Shown piece by piece: positions 1 through 8,556 of a stretch of 64,000 nucleotides of DNA (positions within the stretch are counted from its first letter, which is position 1; each line of letters opens with the position of its first letter). Made by a program: the position numbers and the translations under genes. The stretch is taken from NCBI GenBank assembly GCA_902613475.1, contig CACMHG010000006.1, positions 1 through 64,000 of the forward strand, written 5' to 3'. A model generated the notes under the pieces. It saw only the letters and a list, made by a program, of their open reading frames with translations. It ran no database searches and had not been told where the DNA came from. The stretch comes from K189A clade bacterium (GTDB taxonomy: Bacteria > Pseudomonadota > Gammaproteobacteria > Pseudomonadales > Azotimanducaceae).

Positions 1-2
1 TA

Positions 3-440
3 GAGGGCGCGCTGGAGATTCCAGGCAAACTCGAGCACAACACCGAGCTGTGGCATCCCCAAGTCAACAATGAGTACAAAGCGCGGTTAATGGATGCCCT
101 GATGTCGCCAACCTCACCCAAGCGCTACCGTAAAGAAACCTCCTACGTGTATTCCTGCGGCTGGCCCCCAGTTTTTCTTGGTGACTTAAATTACTACCTT
201 GAAGACTACGATCTGACCGCGGTTGCGGGTGAAATCGACACCAACCGCGTGGGCGTGCACATACTGTCTGCAGAGTACGACTGCAGTGGAACTGCGGAGC
301 TGGGGCAAGCCGCCCACCAAGCTATTGCAGGCTCGTCCTTTCAGGAGATGAAGAACGTTGGGCACTTCCCCATGAGTGAAAACCCCAAGGCTTTTTTGGA
401 GTATTTCTTACCTACCCTGAAGAGCATTGCCGAAGCTTAA
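3..440 (+). CDS. alpha/beta hydrolase, C-terminal part (cut by window edge)
   Basis: The reading frame is open from the first bases of the window, so the N-terminal part, including any nucleophile elbow, lies outside. What remains (about 145 residues) shows the end of an alpha/beta-hydrolase fold: a strand ending in SAEYD that fits the acid residue of the catalytic triad, and GHFPMSENP near the C-terminus, which fits the catalytic histidine followed by the final helix. The substrate cannot be told. It is followed after 12 bp by an LLM flavin oxidoreductase and a GST gene in the same direction, so the three may be one operon for degradation or modification of a small organic compound. Confidence 0.75.
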   Translation, partial: EGALEIPGKLEHNTELWHPQVNNEYKARLMDALMSPTSPKRYRKETSYVYSCGWPPVFLGDLNYYLEDYDLTAVAGEIDTNRVGVHILSAEYDCSGTAELGQAAHQAIAGSSFQEMKNVGHFPMSENPKAFLEYFLPTLKSIAEA

Positions 441-452
441 ACCAACACCGCC

Positions 453-1490
453 TTGAAACTTGCCATTGAAATAGGGCGCATTGCGCCGGACACGCTGCGC
501 CAGAGCGTCGAGTGGGTGCAGTTCGCCGAGAAGCTCGGCGTCGATATGGCTTTTTCTGCCGAGGCGTGGTGGAGCGACGCGCTAACGCCCCTGGCCTACT
601 TGGCAGACAAAACCAGTCAGATAAAGCTGGCCACGGGCATCATGCAAACCACTGCGCGCACTCCTGCCATGACGGCGATGAGCGCTCTTACCCTGCACGA
701 CCTGACGGGTGGTCGTTTCGTGCTGGGCTTGGGAGCCAGCGGTCCGCAGGTCGTCGAGGGCTTACATAGCACTCCCTACCATCCGCCTTTGACCCGATTA
801 CGCGAGACTGTAGAGATTTGTCGCATGATTTTTGCGGGCAAAAAAGTGCGCTACCGACGCAAGGTATTTCAAATGCCCCTGCCGGACAGCGAGGGTAAGG
901 CCATTAGGGTGCAGCATGAGGCGGTTGAGATACCGATCTATCTAGCGACTCTTGGACCGAACGCACTGCGCTTTACCGGGGCCGCTGCCCAGGGCTGGCT
1001 GGGCACCTCGTTCTCGCCGGACCAACCAGATGCGCACCTGGAATATATTCGTCAAGGCATGGCAGAAGCTGACAGAACCCAGTGTGATTTAGACTTATGC
1101 GTATCGGTGCGCGTAGAACTTGGGGACGACCTTGTAGCAATGATCGAGCGCCGAAAGCCTGCAGTGGCCTTTAACATGGGCGGTATGGGTTCCGCCGACA
1201 CTAATTTTTATAATGACGCCTTCAAGCGCGCGGGCTATGCAGATGACGCCCTCACCATTCAACAACTTTGGCTGGCGGGTAAACGCGATGAAGCTGCGAA
1301 GCGGGTGCCCGACGCTATGGTGACCCAGTTCCAAGCGCTAGGTGATGCAGCAACCGTAACCCGGCGACTGGCTAAGTATCGCGACGCTGGCGTGACCACT
1401 CTCAAACTAGGCCTCGACAGTGCTGGCCCAATAGGGCCGAAACGTTACCAACTGCTTGAACAGATAGTCGATATCACAAGGGGGCTCTAA
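453..1490 (+). CDS. LLM-class flavin-dependent oxidoreductase
   Basis: A 345-residue luciferase-like monooxygenase fold protein (TIM barrel that binds FMN or F420). The start is a TTG codon; MKLAIEIGR directly after it is the normal first strand of the family, and no ATG lies near. The family pattern is seen in the strand holding TGIMQTTARTPAMTAM, which is followed by LHDLTGGRFVLGLGASGPQV, the typical core of the F420-type branch. FMN versus F420 use cannot be decided from sequence alone. The stop overlaps the ATG of the following GST gene (TAATG), so the two are translationally coupled. Substrate unknown. Confidence 0.85.
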   Translation: MKLAIEIGRIAPDTLRQSVEWVQFAEKLGVDMAFSAEAWWSDALTPLAYLADKTSQIKLATGIMQTTARTPAMTAMSALTLHDLTGGRFVLGLGASGPQVVEGLHSTPYHPPLTRLRETVEICRMIFAGKKVRYRRKVFQMPLPDSEGKAIRVQHEAVEIPIYLATLGPNALRFTGAAAQGWLGTSFSPDQPDAHLEYIRQGMAEADRTQCDLDLCVSVRVELGDDLVAMIERRKPAVAFNMGGMGSADTNFYNDAFKRAGYADDALTIQQLWLAGKRDEAAKRVPDAMVTQFQALGDAATVTRRLAKYRDAGVTTLKLGLDSAGPIGPKRYQLLEQIVDITRGL

Positions 1491-2122
1491 TGAGGCTTTA
1501 TATGGTGCCGCTGACCCCCAACCCCACCAAGGTCATGCTTTACATCGCCGAGCGTGAACAACTGGGCGTACTTATGAACATTGAGCAAATTGTTGTAAAC
1601 ACAGTCAAGGGTCGACATAAAGAGCCTGCGCATTTAGCCCGCAACCCATTTGGCACCGTACCTACACTGGAGTTGGACGACGGCAATTTTATCGTCGAGT
1701 CCCTCCCCATTATTGAGTATTTAGAGGACAAATTTCCGAAACACCGACTTTATAGAGGCACATCTGAGCAACGCGCTAAGGTTCGGGACTTGGAACGTAT
1801 TATCGATTTACGAATAAGTGGCCCTATGGGAGCCTATGGCCACGCGACTAAATCGCCTCTCGGCCGACCCTCATAACCTGAGAAAGCAGCTCGATATCTG
1901 CAGGCTATACAAACACCTATGGATTATTTGGAGCTATTACTAACCGATGGCAGGCCCTTACTGGGTGGCGAGCACGTCAATATTGCTGACTGCACAATGC
2001 AATCATCCCTGCAATTTATGCGATTTATCGGAGCAGACGTCTTTGGTAACAGACCATTATTGCGCGCCTGGGATGAGCGGTATCGCGAAAGACCCGCCGC
2101 GCAGGCGATCTTAAAATGGTAG
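1490..2122 (+). pseudogene. glutathione S-transferase interrupted by an in-frame stop
   Basis: The first 128 codons encode a GST N-terminal thioredoxin-like domain (NPFGTVPTL and the following ESLPIIEYLE are the glutathione-contact loop and helix). A TAA at 1874-1876 ends it just as the all-helical C-terminal domain begins. The same frame continues without shift through residues PEKAARYLQAIQ and a second open stretch from ATG 1919 to 2122 that reads as the rest of the C-terminal domain (GGEHVNIADCTMQSS, then the final helix). One substitution (TAA from CAA or GAA) would restore a protein of about 210 residues. It is a recent nonsense allele, a sequencing error, or a read-through stop; the first two are more likely. 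Confidence 0.75.
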
Positions 2123-2169
2123 TATTAAGGGTCGAACACAGCCTATAGCCGATCGCAGCTTGGCCTACT

Positions 2170-2246
2170 CGGAGTGTAGCTCAGTTTGGTAGAGCACTAC
2201 GTTCGGGACGTAGGGGCCGGAGGTTCAAATCCTCTCACTCCGACCA
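2170..2246 (+). tRNA. tRNA-Pro (anticodon CGG)
   Basis: A full cloverleaf is visible: the acceptor arm CGGAGTG (2170-2176) pairs with CACTCCG (2236-2242), the anticodon stem CTACG/CGTAG holds the loop TTCGGGA with anticodon CGG at 2204-2206, and the T-loop is TTCAAAT. A CCA end is encoded at 2244-2246. The anticodon CGG reads proline CCG codons. Confidence 0.97.
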
Positions 2247-2377
2247 ATTTCTTCTCCCTCTTCTTCGCTTAATCTCATGGTTTGCATCGTTAAATGCTGT
2301 GCGACCTAAAAAACCGGCCTGCTTTATAATGGATAACGACGCCAACCGGACCTGCAGGTTATCAAGGCGACAAAGAT

Positions 2378-3802
2378 TTAACGTACGACTTTTATCCTGT
2401 CACCAGCGCGCGGTTCCCCCCGTGGGTAATGCCCATTAATTAATCGTAAAGTTTCTTCGGCGTTCCGCCTGATCGGCACACCTCTGGCGAGCTTTGCGTA
2501 GGTGTCCCCAGGTTTTGCCTCAACCAGCGCGATCGTTTGTTTATTTACCATTCGCATGTCGTCTGCTGTCATCGGTCGCAAAGACGTAACAAATACTTTG
2601 AATTGCTGTTTAAAATCTCCCAAAGGATTTTGGTTCTGGTTTTCCCCTTCGAAAAGATAAATATCGCCGTCTTTATAAATGATGGCTATTGAGCGCTGGA
2701 ATTTTTGCGTACCTGGATTAACGATATCGGCTAAATAGCCACTGTAAGGTCCTGCTCGCACAAGCTCGCCATTTTCTAAATCGTCTCTTTGCAGAGTTTC
2801 CTCTAAGTACTCCTTTGGAGTTTGCGGCTCAGAGGGTAGTGCTGATCTTCGCACTGATATTTTGGACTGACGATCAGGGCTGCGAGCAAACACCTCGGCG
2901 TCTGTCGACTGAATATCCCAACCGTCAGGGAATGCGATTTTCATTCGCAAAGCACCGTGGTAATAAACACTATCTTTAGCCACCCCTATGGCGCTATCAG
3001 CACCAAATCGCAGCCCATCCAACATCGCTAAATAATCACGCTCAGGTCCCGGGAGCTCCGCAAGCACGAAACCCTGATTTTTCTGTACCAGCTCATGGAG
3101 TCGTTTTTCGTGAGCCGGATGGCTGCCGAGAAGCCCGTGATAAACGGGCGGTGCGTTGCTGACGCTTCGTCGAAAAGCATCGTGATCGCGGAGAATTTGG
3201 ATGCTATCGATCGAAGCCCGAGGGTCATATCCGGCTTTTCGAGCAAGTTCGACTCCTAATTCATCCGCTTGCAGTTCGAATTTTCTGCCATAGCTGGCTA
3301 GCGCAGTAGTCTTAAGGCTCTGGGCGAGTGGTATTGTCGAACCCGACCCCGTCGCAAATGCTCCTAAAATACCCGCAATCCCAGATATCCGCGATGAAGC
3401 GACCTGCTTTCGAGAGTGTCTTAGAATCACGTGGGCTATCTCGTGTCCTAAGACATTAGCAAGCTCGTCCTCAGTTCGAAAATACGCAAGTATACCTCGG
3501 GTGACGAAAATATAGGCGTCCGGTGTCGCCCATGCGTTGACAATAGGTTCATCTACGACAGAAAACGTATAGGTCTTATCGGCGTGGCTAGAAACCGCCA
3601 ACAAACGCTCTCCAACTTCCGTTACGTAACTTTGCCATTTCCCGTCTGGGTAAATTACCCCTTTTTCTAGAAGCTCATTGTAGAGCTCCGCGCCCGGACC
3701 CGCTCGTACTTGCAAACTGAGCAAAAGCGTCGACCCGCTTATAATAAGCATCAGTCTCAGGCCTAAACTGACGATTGTTTTTCTCTGTGCTTTTCTAGCC
3801 AT
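2378..3802 (-). CDS. M48-family zinc metalloprotease, exported
   Basis: A 474-residue protein with an N-terminal signal or anchor segment (about residues 9-34) and a peptidase M48 domain. The zinc site is HEIAH (His120, Glu121, His124), and the third ligand is probably Glu176 in the ELQAD motif. The last 50 residues resemble a LysM-like or FimV-type C-terminal domain with the tail AGDRIKVVR. M48 proteases of this type (BepA/LoiP class) act in the periplasm on misassembled outer-membrane proteins. The gene lies 17 bp after a lipoprotein gene and is the last member of the 13-gene envelope operon, which suggests quality control or processing of its products (inference). Confidence 0.88.
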   Translation of the reverse strand: MARKAQRKTIVSLGLRLMLIISGSTLLLSLQVRAGPGAELYNELLEKGVIYPDGKWQSYVTEVGERLLAVSSHADKTYTFSVVDEPIVNAWATPDAYIFVTRGILAYFRTEDELANVLGHEIAHVILRHSRKQVASSRISGIAGILGAFATGSGSTIPLAQSLKTTALASYGRKFELQADELGVELARKAGYDPRASIDSIQILRDHDAFRRSVSNAPPVYHGLLGSHPAHEKRLHELVQKNQGFVLAELPGPERDYLAMLDGLRFGADSAIGVAKDSVYYHGALRMKIAFPDGWDIQSTDAEVFARSPDRQSKISVRRSALPSEPQTPKEYLEETLQRDDLENGELVRAGPYSGYLADIVNPGTQKFQRSIAIIYKDGDIYLFEGENQNQNPLGDFKQQFKVFVTSLRPMTADDMRMVNKQTIALVEAKPGDTYAKLARGVPIRRNAEETLRLINGHYPRGEPRAGDRIKVVR

Positions 3803-3819
3803 AGGTACTGCAATCGGGG

Positions 3820-4533
3820 TTAAGCATCCCCGCTAGATAGAAAATTTGCGATTTGCTTTGATAAAGACTTGCACGCGTTACTTTTTACCCTTGCAACAAT
3901 TGGCAAAGGAACGACGAAAGCAGGCATATAACTAGTTCCTTCTGCATCTGAAGAGATCCTCCCGGCCGTTTGCCCGATCCGCGCATCCCATACAGTTGCC
4001 TCGTAGGATGCGTCATTGTCCCAAGTCAGGAAGCCGAAGCAACCGCCTCCTCCAGGGCCCACTGCGCAACCTAGCGAGCCCGCCGAGGAGGTCCGGATAG
4101 TGCGACCATCTATCCAAACGAGGTAGCGTAAATCTATAGAGTCAAGCTGGGCTGCTAGCCTCGGTTGATTAAGCAACCATGCCAGTTGCGCAGACCGTTC
4201 GGGTTCTACTCTAGGTTCAAACCACGGGAAAACCACGTCTCTGAACTCGTCAGCTGGAATTACCCTTAAGCCCTTATCATTTTTCGAGAGGTCGGCGGCC
4301 ACGCACTCAATGAAGTCAAGCTCAGTCTCCGTGGTGCTTGGCAAGTTTGATCTTCCGATGACAACAACGCTTTGGCCCTCGACGAACCCAGTTTCTCTCT
4401 CTCTGACCTCTTGCAGGGTGGCGTTCACGCAGCCGCTCAAGACAAAAATAACGAAACTGCACATTAAAAGCCTAGGCCAGGGCTCGCAGTATTTGTTCAA
4501 TGATTGAAAACGTTTACGCCCCATCTTTTTCAC
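3820..4533 (-). CDS. predicted outer-membrane lipoprotein of unknown function
   Basis: A 237-residue protein with a basic start, a hydrophobic stretch and the lipobox LSGC (Cys about residue 35), so it should be lipid-anchored. The mature part has a conserved-looking glycine-rich segment CAVGPGGGGC that places two cysteines eight residues apart and might form a disulfide. I do not recognise a named domain. It overlaps the preceding lipoprotein gene by 20 bp and precedes the M48 protease by 17 bp, so it is an integral member of the envelope operon. Confidence 0.75.
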   Translation of the reverse strand: MKKMGRKRFQSLNKYCEPWPRLLMCSFVIFVLSGCVNATLQEVRERETGFVEGQSVVVIGRSNLPSTTETELDFIECVAADLSKNDKGLRVIPADEFRDVVFPWFEPRVEPERSAQLAWLLNQPRLAAQLDSIDLRYLVWIDGRTIRTSSAGSLGCAVGPGGGGCFGFLTWDNDASYEATVWDARIGQTAGRISSDAEGTSYMPAFVVPLPIVARVKSNACKSLSKQIANFLSSGDA

Positions 4534-5212
4534 TTATTTCGCTTTCATCGAGTGTGTTCGAATTTTTAATCGCTCCTCGCCATTGCAGAACGTTTGAATT
4601 TGAGGCTGCTCTCAGGCTGAAGACGGCCATCGCGTCGCGGCACGCAGAACGAGCAGCGGCTTCAAGAGCCCTTTCCTTCGTTCTGTAGTCGGCTTCATTA
4701 GCCTTGCCATAAGAGGGTACTACCCACTCGCTTATTGCATTTCCGCCTTGATCTAAAAATACGAAATTAAATCTTATCCAAACTTCGTAATAGTCTGTTC
4801 GGGTTTGCCGAGGTGTTGCGATTTGAAATCCGCTAATCTGGGTTCGCAGATAGCCGTCATAAACGTCATCGCGTGCAACGGTAGTCACCATTTGGTAGTC
4901 CGAGAAAACTCCAGCACCAAGGCTCTTCAGCAAATCGAAAGGAGTCTTCCCCAGCTTGATATTTAATTGTCCAAGACCATCGATCTCCTCAGCATAGGTA
5001 TAATCAACTAATTCCTCAGAGAAGATAATGCCAACGTCAATCGGGAGTCGCTCTACCTGCGGCACCGGGAACTCGCTGTTGAGCTCAACGTCAACACTCT
5101 GACAACTCAGAAGCGCCGAGGAACACATTAGCGCACATATCGTTTTACCGAGCACGCCTTTGCAGCAAAGGGCTATACGCCTGTCTACGAGGTAAGCGAT
5201 AAATTTTTTCAT
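4514..5212 (-). CDS. predicted lipoprotein of unknown function
   Basis: A 232-residue protein with a hydrophobic N-terminal segment ending in the lipobox-like LLSC (Cys about residue 37). The mature start LPIDVGIIFSEEL is of the kind seen in small outer-membrane accessory lipoproteins, but I cannot name the family. Two cysteines occur in the signal region. Its ATG overlaps the stop of the VWA gene before it (ATGA), and its own end overlaps the next lipoprotein gene by 20 bp, which indicates coupled translation within the envelope operon. A role at the outer membrane beside the proton-channel and VWA proteins is inference. Confidence 0.72.
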   Translation of the reverse strand: MKKFIAYLVDRRIALCCKGVLGKTICALMCSSALLSCQSVDVELNSEFPVPQVERLPIDVGIIFSEELVDYTYAEEIDGLGQLNIKLGKTPFDLLKSLGAGVFSDYQMVTTVARDDVYDGYLRTQISGFQIATPRQTRTDYYEVWIRFNFVFLDQGGNAISEWVVPSYGKANEADYRTKERALEAAARSACRDAMAVFSLRAASNSNVLQWRGAIKNSNTLDESEISEKDGA

Positions 5213-6195
5213 CGGTACTCTGTGAGTGCAACAAATGTGCCGTCGTTACGATAGGCCAGCTCGCGCATTAGAGCCGCGAACCTGAAGACCCGAGCATTAG
5301 GTTGGTCTAGGTGTACGGGGAAGGCAACTGCATGAATTCGGACACGACGGCGACCCGATTCGTCAGCAACATTTACTCGATCAACTGCGTCGACCACGTC
5401 TTCAATTGAATTCCCCGTGAAATCATCACCGAAAACATAAATGCTGATACGCTTTTCAGAATCATAAAAATCCTGAATCGCCGCGCTAATTCCCTCCACG
5501 GGACTTGAATTGCTGAACGGTGACCAGTTTCTAAGTCTCCCAATGATGCTTGCACGCCTCTGTGCGCTGTCTTCAATCCACTGCCGACGGTATTCCGGAA
5601 ACATGTAGTCCCCCATATCATTCATGACTTGAATACCTTTGACTTGAGGATAGATAGCTAGCGTTTCTTCTACCTTGCGGACAACTTGCGCCCAAGCCAT
5701 GTTCTGCATGCTCCCTGAAGTATCGATTACGAAAATAATGTATTCGGAGTCAACGCTTATGCCTCCGACTAATCCAGATTCTCTGCGAAAGTCCAAACCG
5801 AGCAATCGCTGCATCTCATCCGTCATGCTTTGTTTTGCCCGCGCTAATTCAATTTTTTGAGTCGAAATCTCTAGCTCAGCCGCTGCCGCATCATCGAATT
5901 CACCCTTAACCTCAGTCAGTTGTCTTCGCAAATCTTGAAGTTTGCCAGCTGCATCTTGCAGTTTCTGTCGGTCTTTGATCGATCGATTTTTTACCTCAGT
6001 GAGCTCCTCTGTAATCGCAGAAACCTCGCGCTTGCGCTCTTCTAGCCTCATTGCGAGCTCAGCCTGAGCGTCCGCCGAAATTTGACCCTCGAAATTTTTC
6101 GACAACATTAACAGCAAAATAATCGCCCCAAAGCCACAACAGATTACGTCTAGAAAAGAGACGCTGAACTCCTCGCTGTCCCGTCGCATCAGCAT
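5209..6195 (-). CDS. TolR/ExbD-like membrane anchor with VWA domain (second copy)
   Basis: About 328 residues from the ATG at 6195. This start is chosen because it lies after the stop of the preceding gene, has AGG nine bases upstream and puts one transmembrane helix at the N-terminus; an in-frame ATG at 6273 would add 26 basic residues and overlap that gene. Layout: transmembrane helix at 10-32 with FLDVICCGFGA (Asp16), a coiled coil at about 40-125, and a VWA domain with the MIDAS motif DTSGS (Asp158, Ser160, Ser162). The membrane helix aligns with the FIDVM segment of ExbD/TolR, whose Asp carries protons. It is paralogous in plan to the gene before it. It probably partners the TolQ/MotA-like subunit of the operon. 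Confidence 0.85.
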   Translation of the reverse strand: MLMRRDSEEFSVSFLDVICCGFGAIILLLMLSKNFEGQISADAQAELAMRLEERKREVSAITEELTEVKNRSIKDRQKLQDAAGKLQDLRRQLTEVKGEFDDAAAAELEISTQKIELARAKQSMTDEMQRLLGLDFRRESGLVGGISVDSEYIIFVIDTSGSMQNMAWAQVVRKVEETLAIYPQVKGIQVMNDMGDYMFPEYRRQWIEDSAQRRASIIGRLRNWSPFSNSSPVEGISAAIQDFYDSEKRISIYVFGDDFTGNSIEDVVDAVDRVNVADESGRRRVRIHAVAFPVHLDQPNARVFRFAALMRELAYRNDGTFVALTEYR

Positions 6196-6235
6196 AGTTT
6201 GTCGCCTAGTGCATGATGATTTACTGACTGATCTC

Positions 6236-7324
6236 TCATGGCCAATCCCAGGATGGGGATATGAATGCGCCACCCGTTGCTCTCGCTAACTGCCACCATG
6301 CTGCACCTGCCATAGGATCCCCCTCCATAGGGAATAAGATAACGTTTATAGGGATCTGTCTTGGCAGTCGGTTTGCTGCGTCACGAAAGAGTTCAAGTCT
6401 TTGGGCACTTGTGACAGTCGCCCGCCTAGGTTCCAAATTGTCTCTTGTCGGTAATCCGTCTGTGACGATGTAAACACTATCAGGGCTCGGATTGAGATCG
6501 CGCAACGCTAAGATCAACGCCTCCATGTTAGTGCCGCCACTGGGGACTTCTTTCTCAAGCATGCTCACTGCAGAGTTAAGCGCAGAGCCGTCGCCCATTG
6601 ACTGCCACTGCATAGTTTGGTCGTTTGTGAGGGTTTGTACGGCCTCATTGAACTTATAAATTTGAAAATCCGCGTCTAGAGGGAGTTGAGCCGAGAGCCA
6701 CTCGACTGTTCGGATGGCTCGCTGCCATTTTGGTGCGACACGTTTCTGTTCGTCAGACATATTGCGACGCCGAATAATATTCACGACGGTGTTATCCAAC
6801 ATGCTCGCTGACGTATCGACAGCGATCACGATATTGCGACCTCCAATCTTCATACCAGTTAAATACTGTCGGTCTCCTTCCCCTTCAAAAACTCTTAGAT
6901 CGTTACCTTCGTTCGCTCGTTCCAGCGCTTGAAGCTGCTTGAGTTTTTCTTCTCGATTTCGCACGTCGGATCTTAGCTTTGCGGTCGCTTCGATCTCGGC
7001 AACGGAAGAGCCTTTAATGTTCTCCAGCTCCTCAATTAGTTGCCTGAGTTCGTTCTGCAGCAATGAGCGTTCCGCTTCGGCGCTGTTGAGCTCCATTTGG
7101 GTTTTTCGCGCATTTTTTTCCAGCTCAGAAAGCTCTCTTTGACCTTTAAGCTTTTCAAAATCCAAAAGCCGAAGTTCAGCCAAGCTTTCTTCACTGTCAT
7201 AAGGTTGCGTTTCGGTTTTGTTATTTACGATCAAAAAAATCAAAACAATGGCACCGAAGCCGCAGGACATGACGTCAAGAAATGCCAAGGAGAAAACGCT
7301 AGTTTGACGTTTCCGCCTCTTCAT
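6236..7324 (-). CDS. TolR/ExbD-like membrane anchor with VWA domain (first copy)
   Basis: 362 residues: a basic N-tail, one transmembrane helix at about 11-33 containing FLDVMSCGFGA (Asp17), a long charged coiled coil at about 45-140, and a VWA domain with the MIDAS motif DTSAS (Asp170, Ser172, Ser174). The helix with its single buried Asp matches ExbD, TolR and MotB, where this Asp is the proton carrier. In those proteins the periplasmic part binds peptidoglycan or TonB; here a metal-dependent VWA adhesion domain takes its place. Its ATG overlaps the stop of the Hsp70-like gene by one base. Single-pass topology with the VWA in the periplasm is inferred from the TolR likeness. Confidence 0.87.
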   Translation of the reverse strand: MKRRKRQTSVFSLAFLDVMSCGFGAIVLIFLIVNNKTETQPYDSEESLAELRLLDFEKLKGQRELSELEKNARKTQMELNSAEAERSLLQNELRQLIEELENIKGSSVAEIEATAKLRSDVRNREEKLKQLQALERANEGNDLRVFEGEGDRQYLTGMKIGGRNIVIAVDTSASMLDNTVVNIIRRRNMSDEQKRVAPKWQRAIRTVEWLSAQLPLDADFQIYKFNEAVQTLTNDQTMQWQSMGDGSALNSAVSMLEKEVPSGGTNMEALILALRDLNPSPDSVYIVTDGLPTRDNLEPRRATVTSAQRLELFRDAANRLPRQIPINVILFPMEGDPMAGAAWWQLARATGGAFISPSWDWP

Positions 7325-8553
7325 TATGCTTCTCTAATCGCCAGCCATGTATTTCCCGAATAACAAACGTTTTGACCCGCTTTTATCACGGCACTCGTCG
7401 GTTCGCCTCCATCAATCTCGACTTTAACGCCAGGTCGCAATAAACCATCTTCGTCTAGAAAGGCGTCAAACTTGCGATGCTTTAATGGGTAGGCATTCGC
7501 GCTCTCGAGCAAATGCGTAGCGGGTTTCAAGAGCGCACGCTCTCGATCATGAGCGGATTGTGCACTTACAACCGATTCTTCGTTTCTCGACAAAGCTGAG
7601 CAAGCACGGAGCCGCTCCAACTTTCCTGCCTCGAAATCGGCGGCTATCGCTAGGGCCGAGGACGCAACATCTTTCTGATCTACTACGAAGCATTGCGAGA
7701 CTCGATCTCCCAAAATCTCCTTTATTGAAGGAATTCTGTTAAATCGATGGCTCAAGACAACCGCAGAGGTTTCATCTAGGCTCAATTCGTCTAGCTTTGC
7801 TACTAGATACTTTTGCAGAAGATCTGGGATAACAGTTATCGATCGCTCTGCATCCTCTGTGTGAACGCTAATCTTCAGATCTGCTGGTAGCTCTCCAGAC
7901 CCAATCCATGAAATCACCTCATCAAACATTTGTTGTTCAGTCGCTGCGCTATAGAGGGGGTCAAAGCGAAAATTTCGAATAAACTCATTAGCGATACAAC
8001 CAATCCAGTTGTCTGCAATTCCAATCGTTCCCAGACTGGTCTGGTTCGCTGACGTAACGCGAAACTCCTGATTTGCAAACTCTATACTTGAAACACTTGT
8101 TTGATTTAATCCGATATCCAAGGTCGTGAAGGATTGATTCAAGGAGGTGCTATAAGCACAGGCCAAGCAGTGATCTATAAAACCCAGAGGGGCAATGCTT
8201 GCTGCTTTCGCGATACCCGCGAGAAGTCCCAAGTATTGATCCTGCAAGTAAGACGGTACTAAAAATACGGCCTCACGAACCTGGGCTTTTTCTCGCATAT
8301 GGTCAAATTGTTTAAAACTCAAATCCGCATAGGTTCTCAGATTGCCGACCGCTCTAGTGAGAGGAGCCTCGCTGATTTGATAAAGATAATTGGAGGTGAA
8401 GGTCTGCGGGAAGATCTTTGCACGCGCAAGCGCTTCTGCCCCTAAAAAAACGTTCCTTTCATCAAAGCTCGCGGCACACGGCACGCCGTAAACAAGGTCT
8501 CCTGACGCAGTGAAGCATTGGAGTTCCCAGTCGTTGACATCAATGATATGCAC
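7324..8553 (-). CDS. Hsp70/actin-fold protein, degenerate ATP site
   Basis: 409 residues without signal peptide, so cytoplasmic. The three nucleotide-site landmarks of the Hsp70/actin fold appear in order: a phosphate-1 strand IIDVNDWELQ at residues 3-12 that lacks the usual GTT loop, a phosphate-2 element LDIGLNQTSVSSIE at 145-158 in place of DLGGGT, and an adenosine element VVLSHRFNRIPSIKEIL at 265-281 matching the GGSTRIP region. There is no Hsp70 substrate-binding domain, only about 130 C-terminal residues of unknown fold. ATP hydrolysis is doubtful given the altered loops. It sits between the proton-channel gene (3 bp away) and the first VWA gene (1-bp overlap), so it probably works with this motor on the cytoplasmic side (inference). 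Confidence 0.7.
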   Translation of the reverse strand: MHIIDVNDWELQCFTASGDLVYGVPCAASFDERNVFLGAEALARAKIFPQTFTSNYLYQISEAPLTRAVGNLRTYADLSFKQFDHMREKAQVREAVFLVPSYLQDQYLGLLAGIAKAASIAPLGFIDHCLACAYSTSLNQSFTTLDIGLNQTSVSSIEFANQEFRVTSANQTSLGTIGIADNWIGCIANEFIRNFRFDPLYSAATEQQMFDEVISWIGSGELPADLKISVHTEDAERSITVIPDLLQKYLVAKLDELSLDETSAVVLSHRFNRIPSIKEILGDRVSQCFVVDQKDVASSALAIAADFEAGKLERLRACSALSRNEESVVSAQSAHDRERALLKPATHLLESANAYPLKHRKFDAFLDEDGLLRPGVKVEIDGGEPTSAVIKAGQNVCYSGNTWLAIREA

Positions 8554-8556
8554 TTT

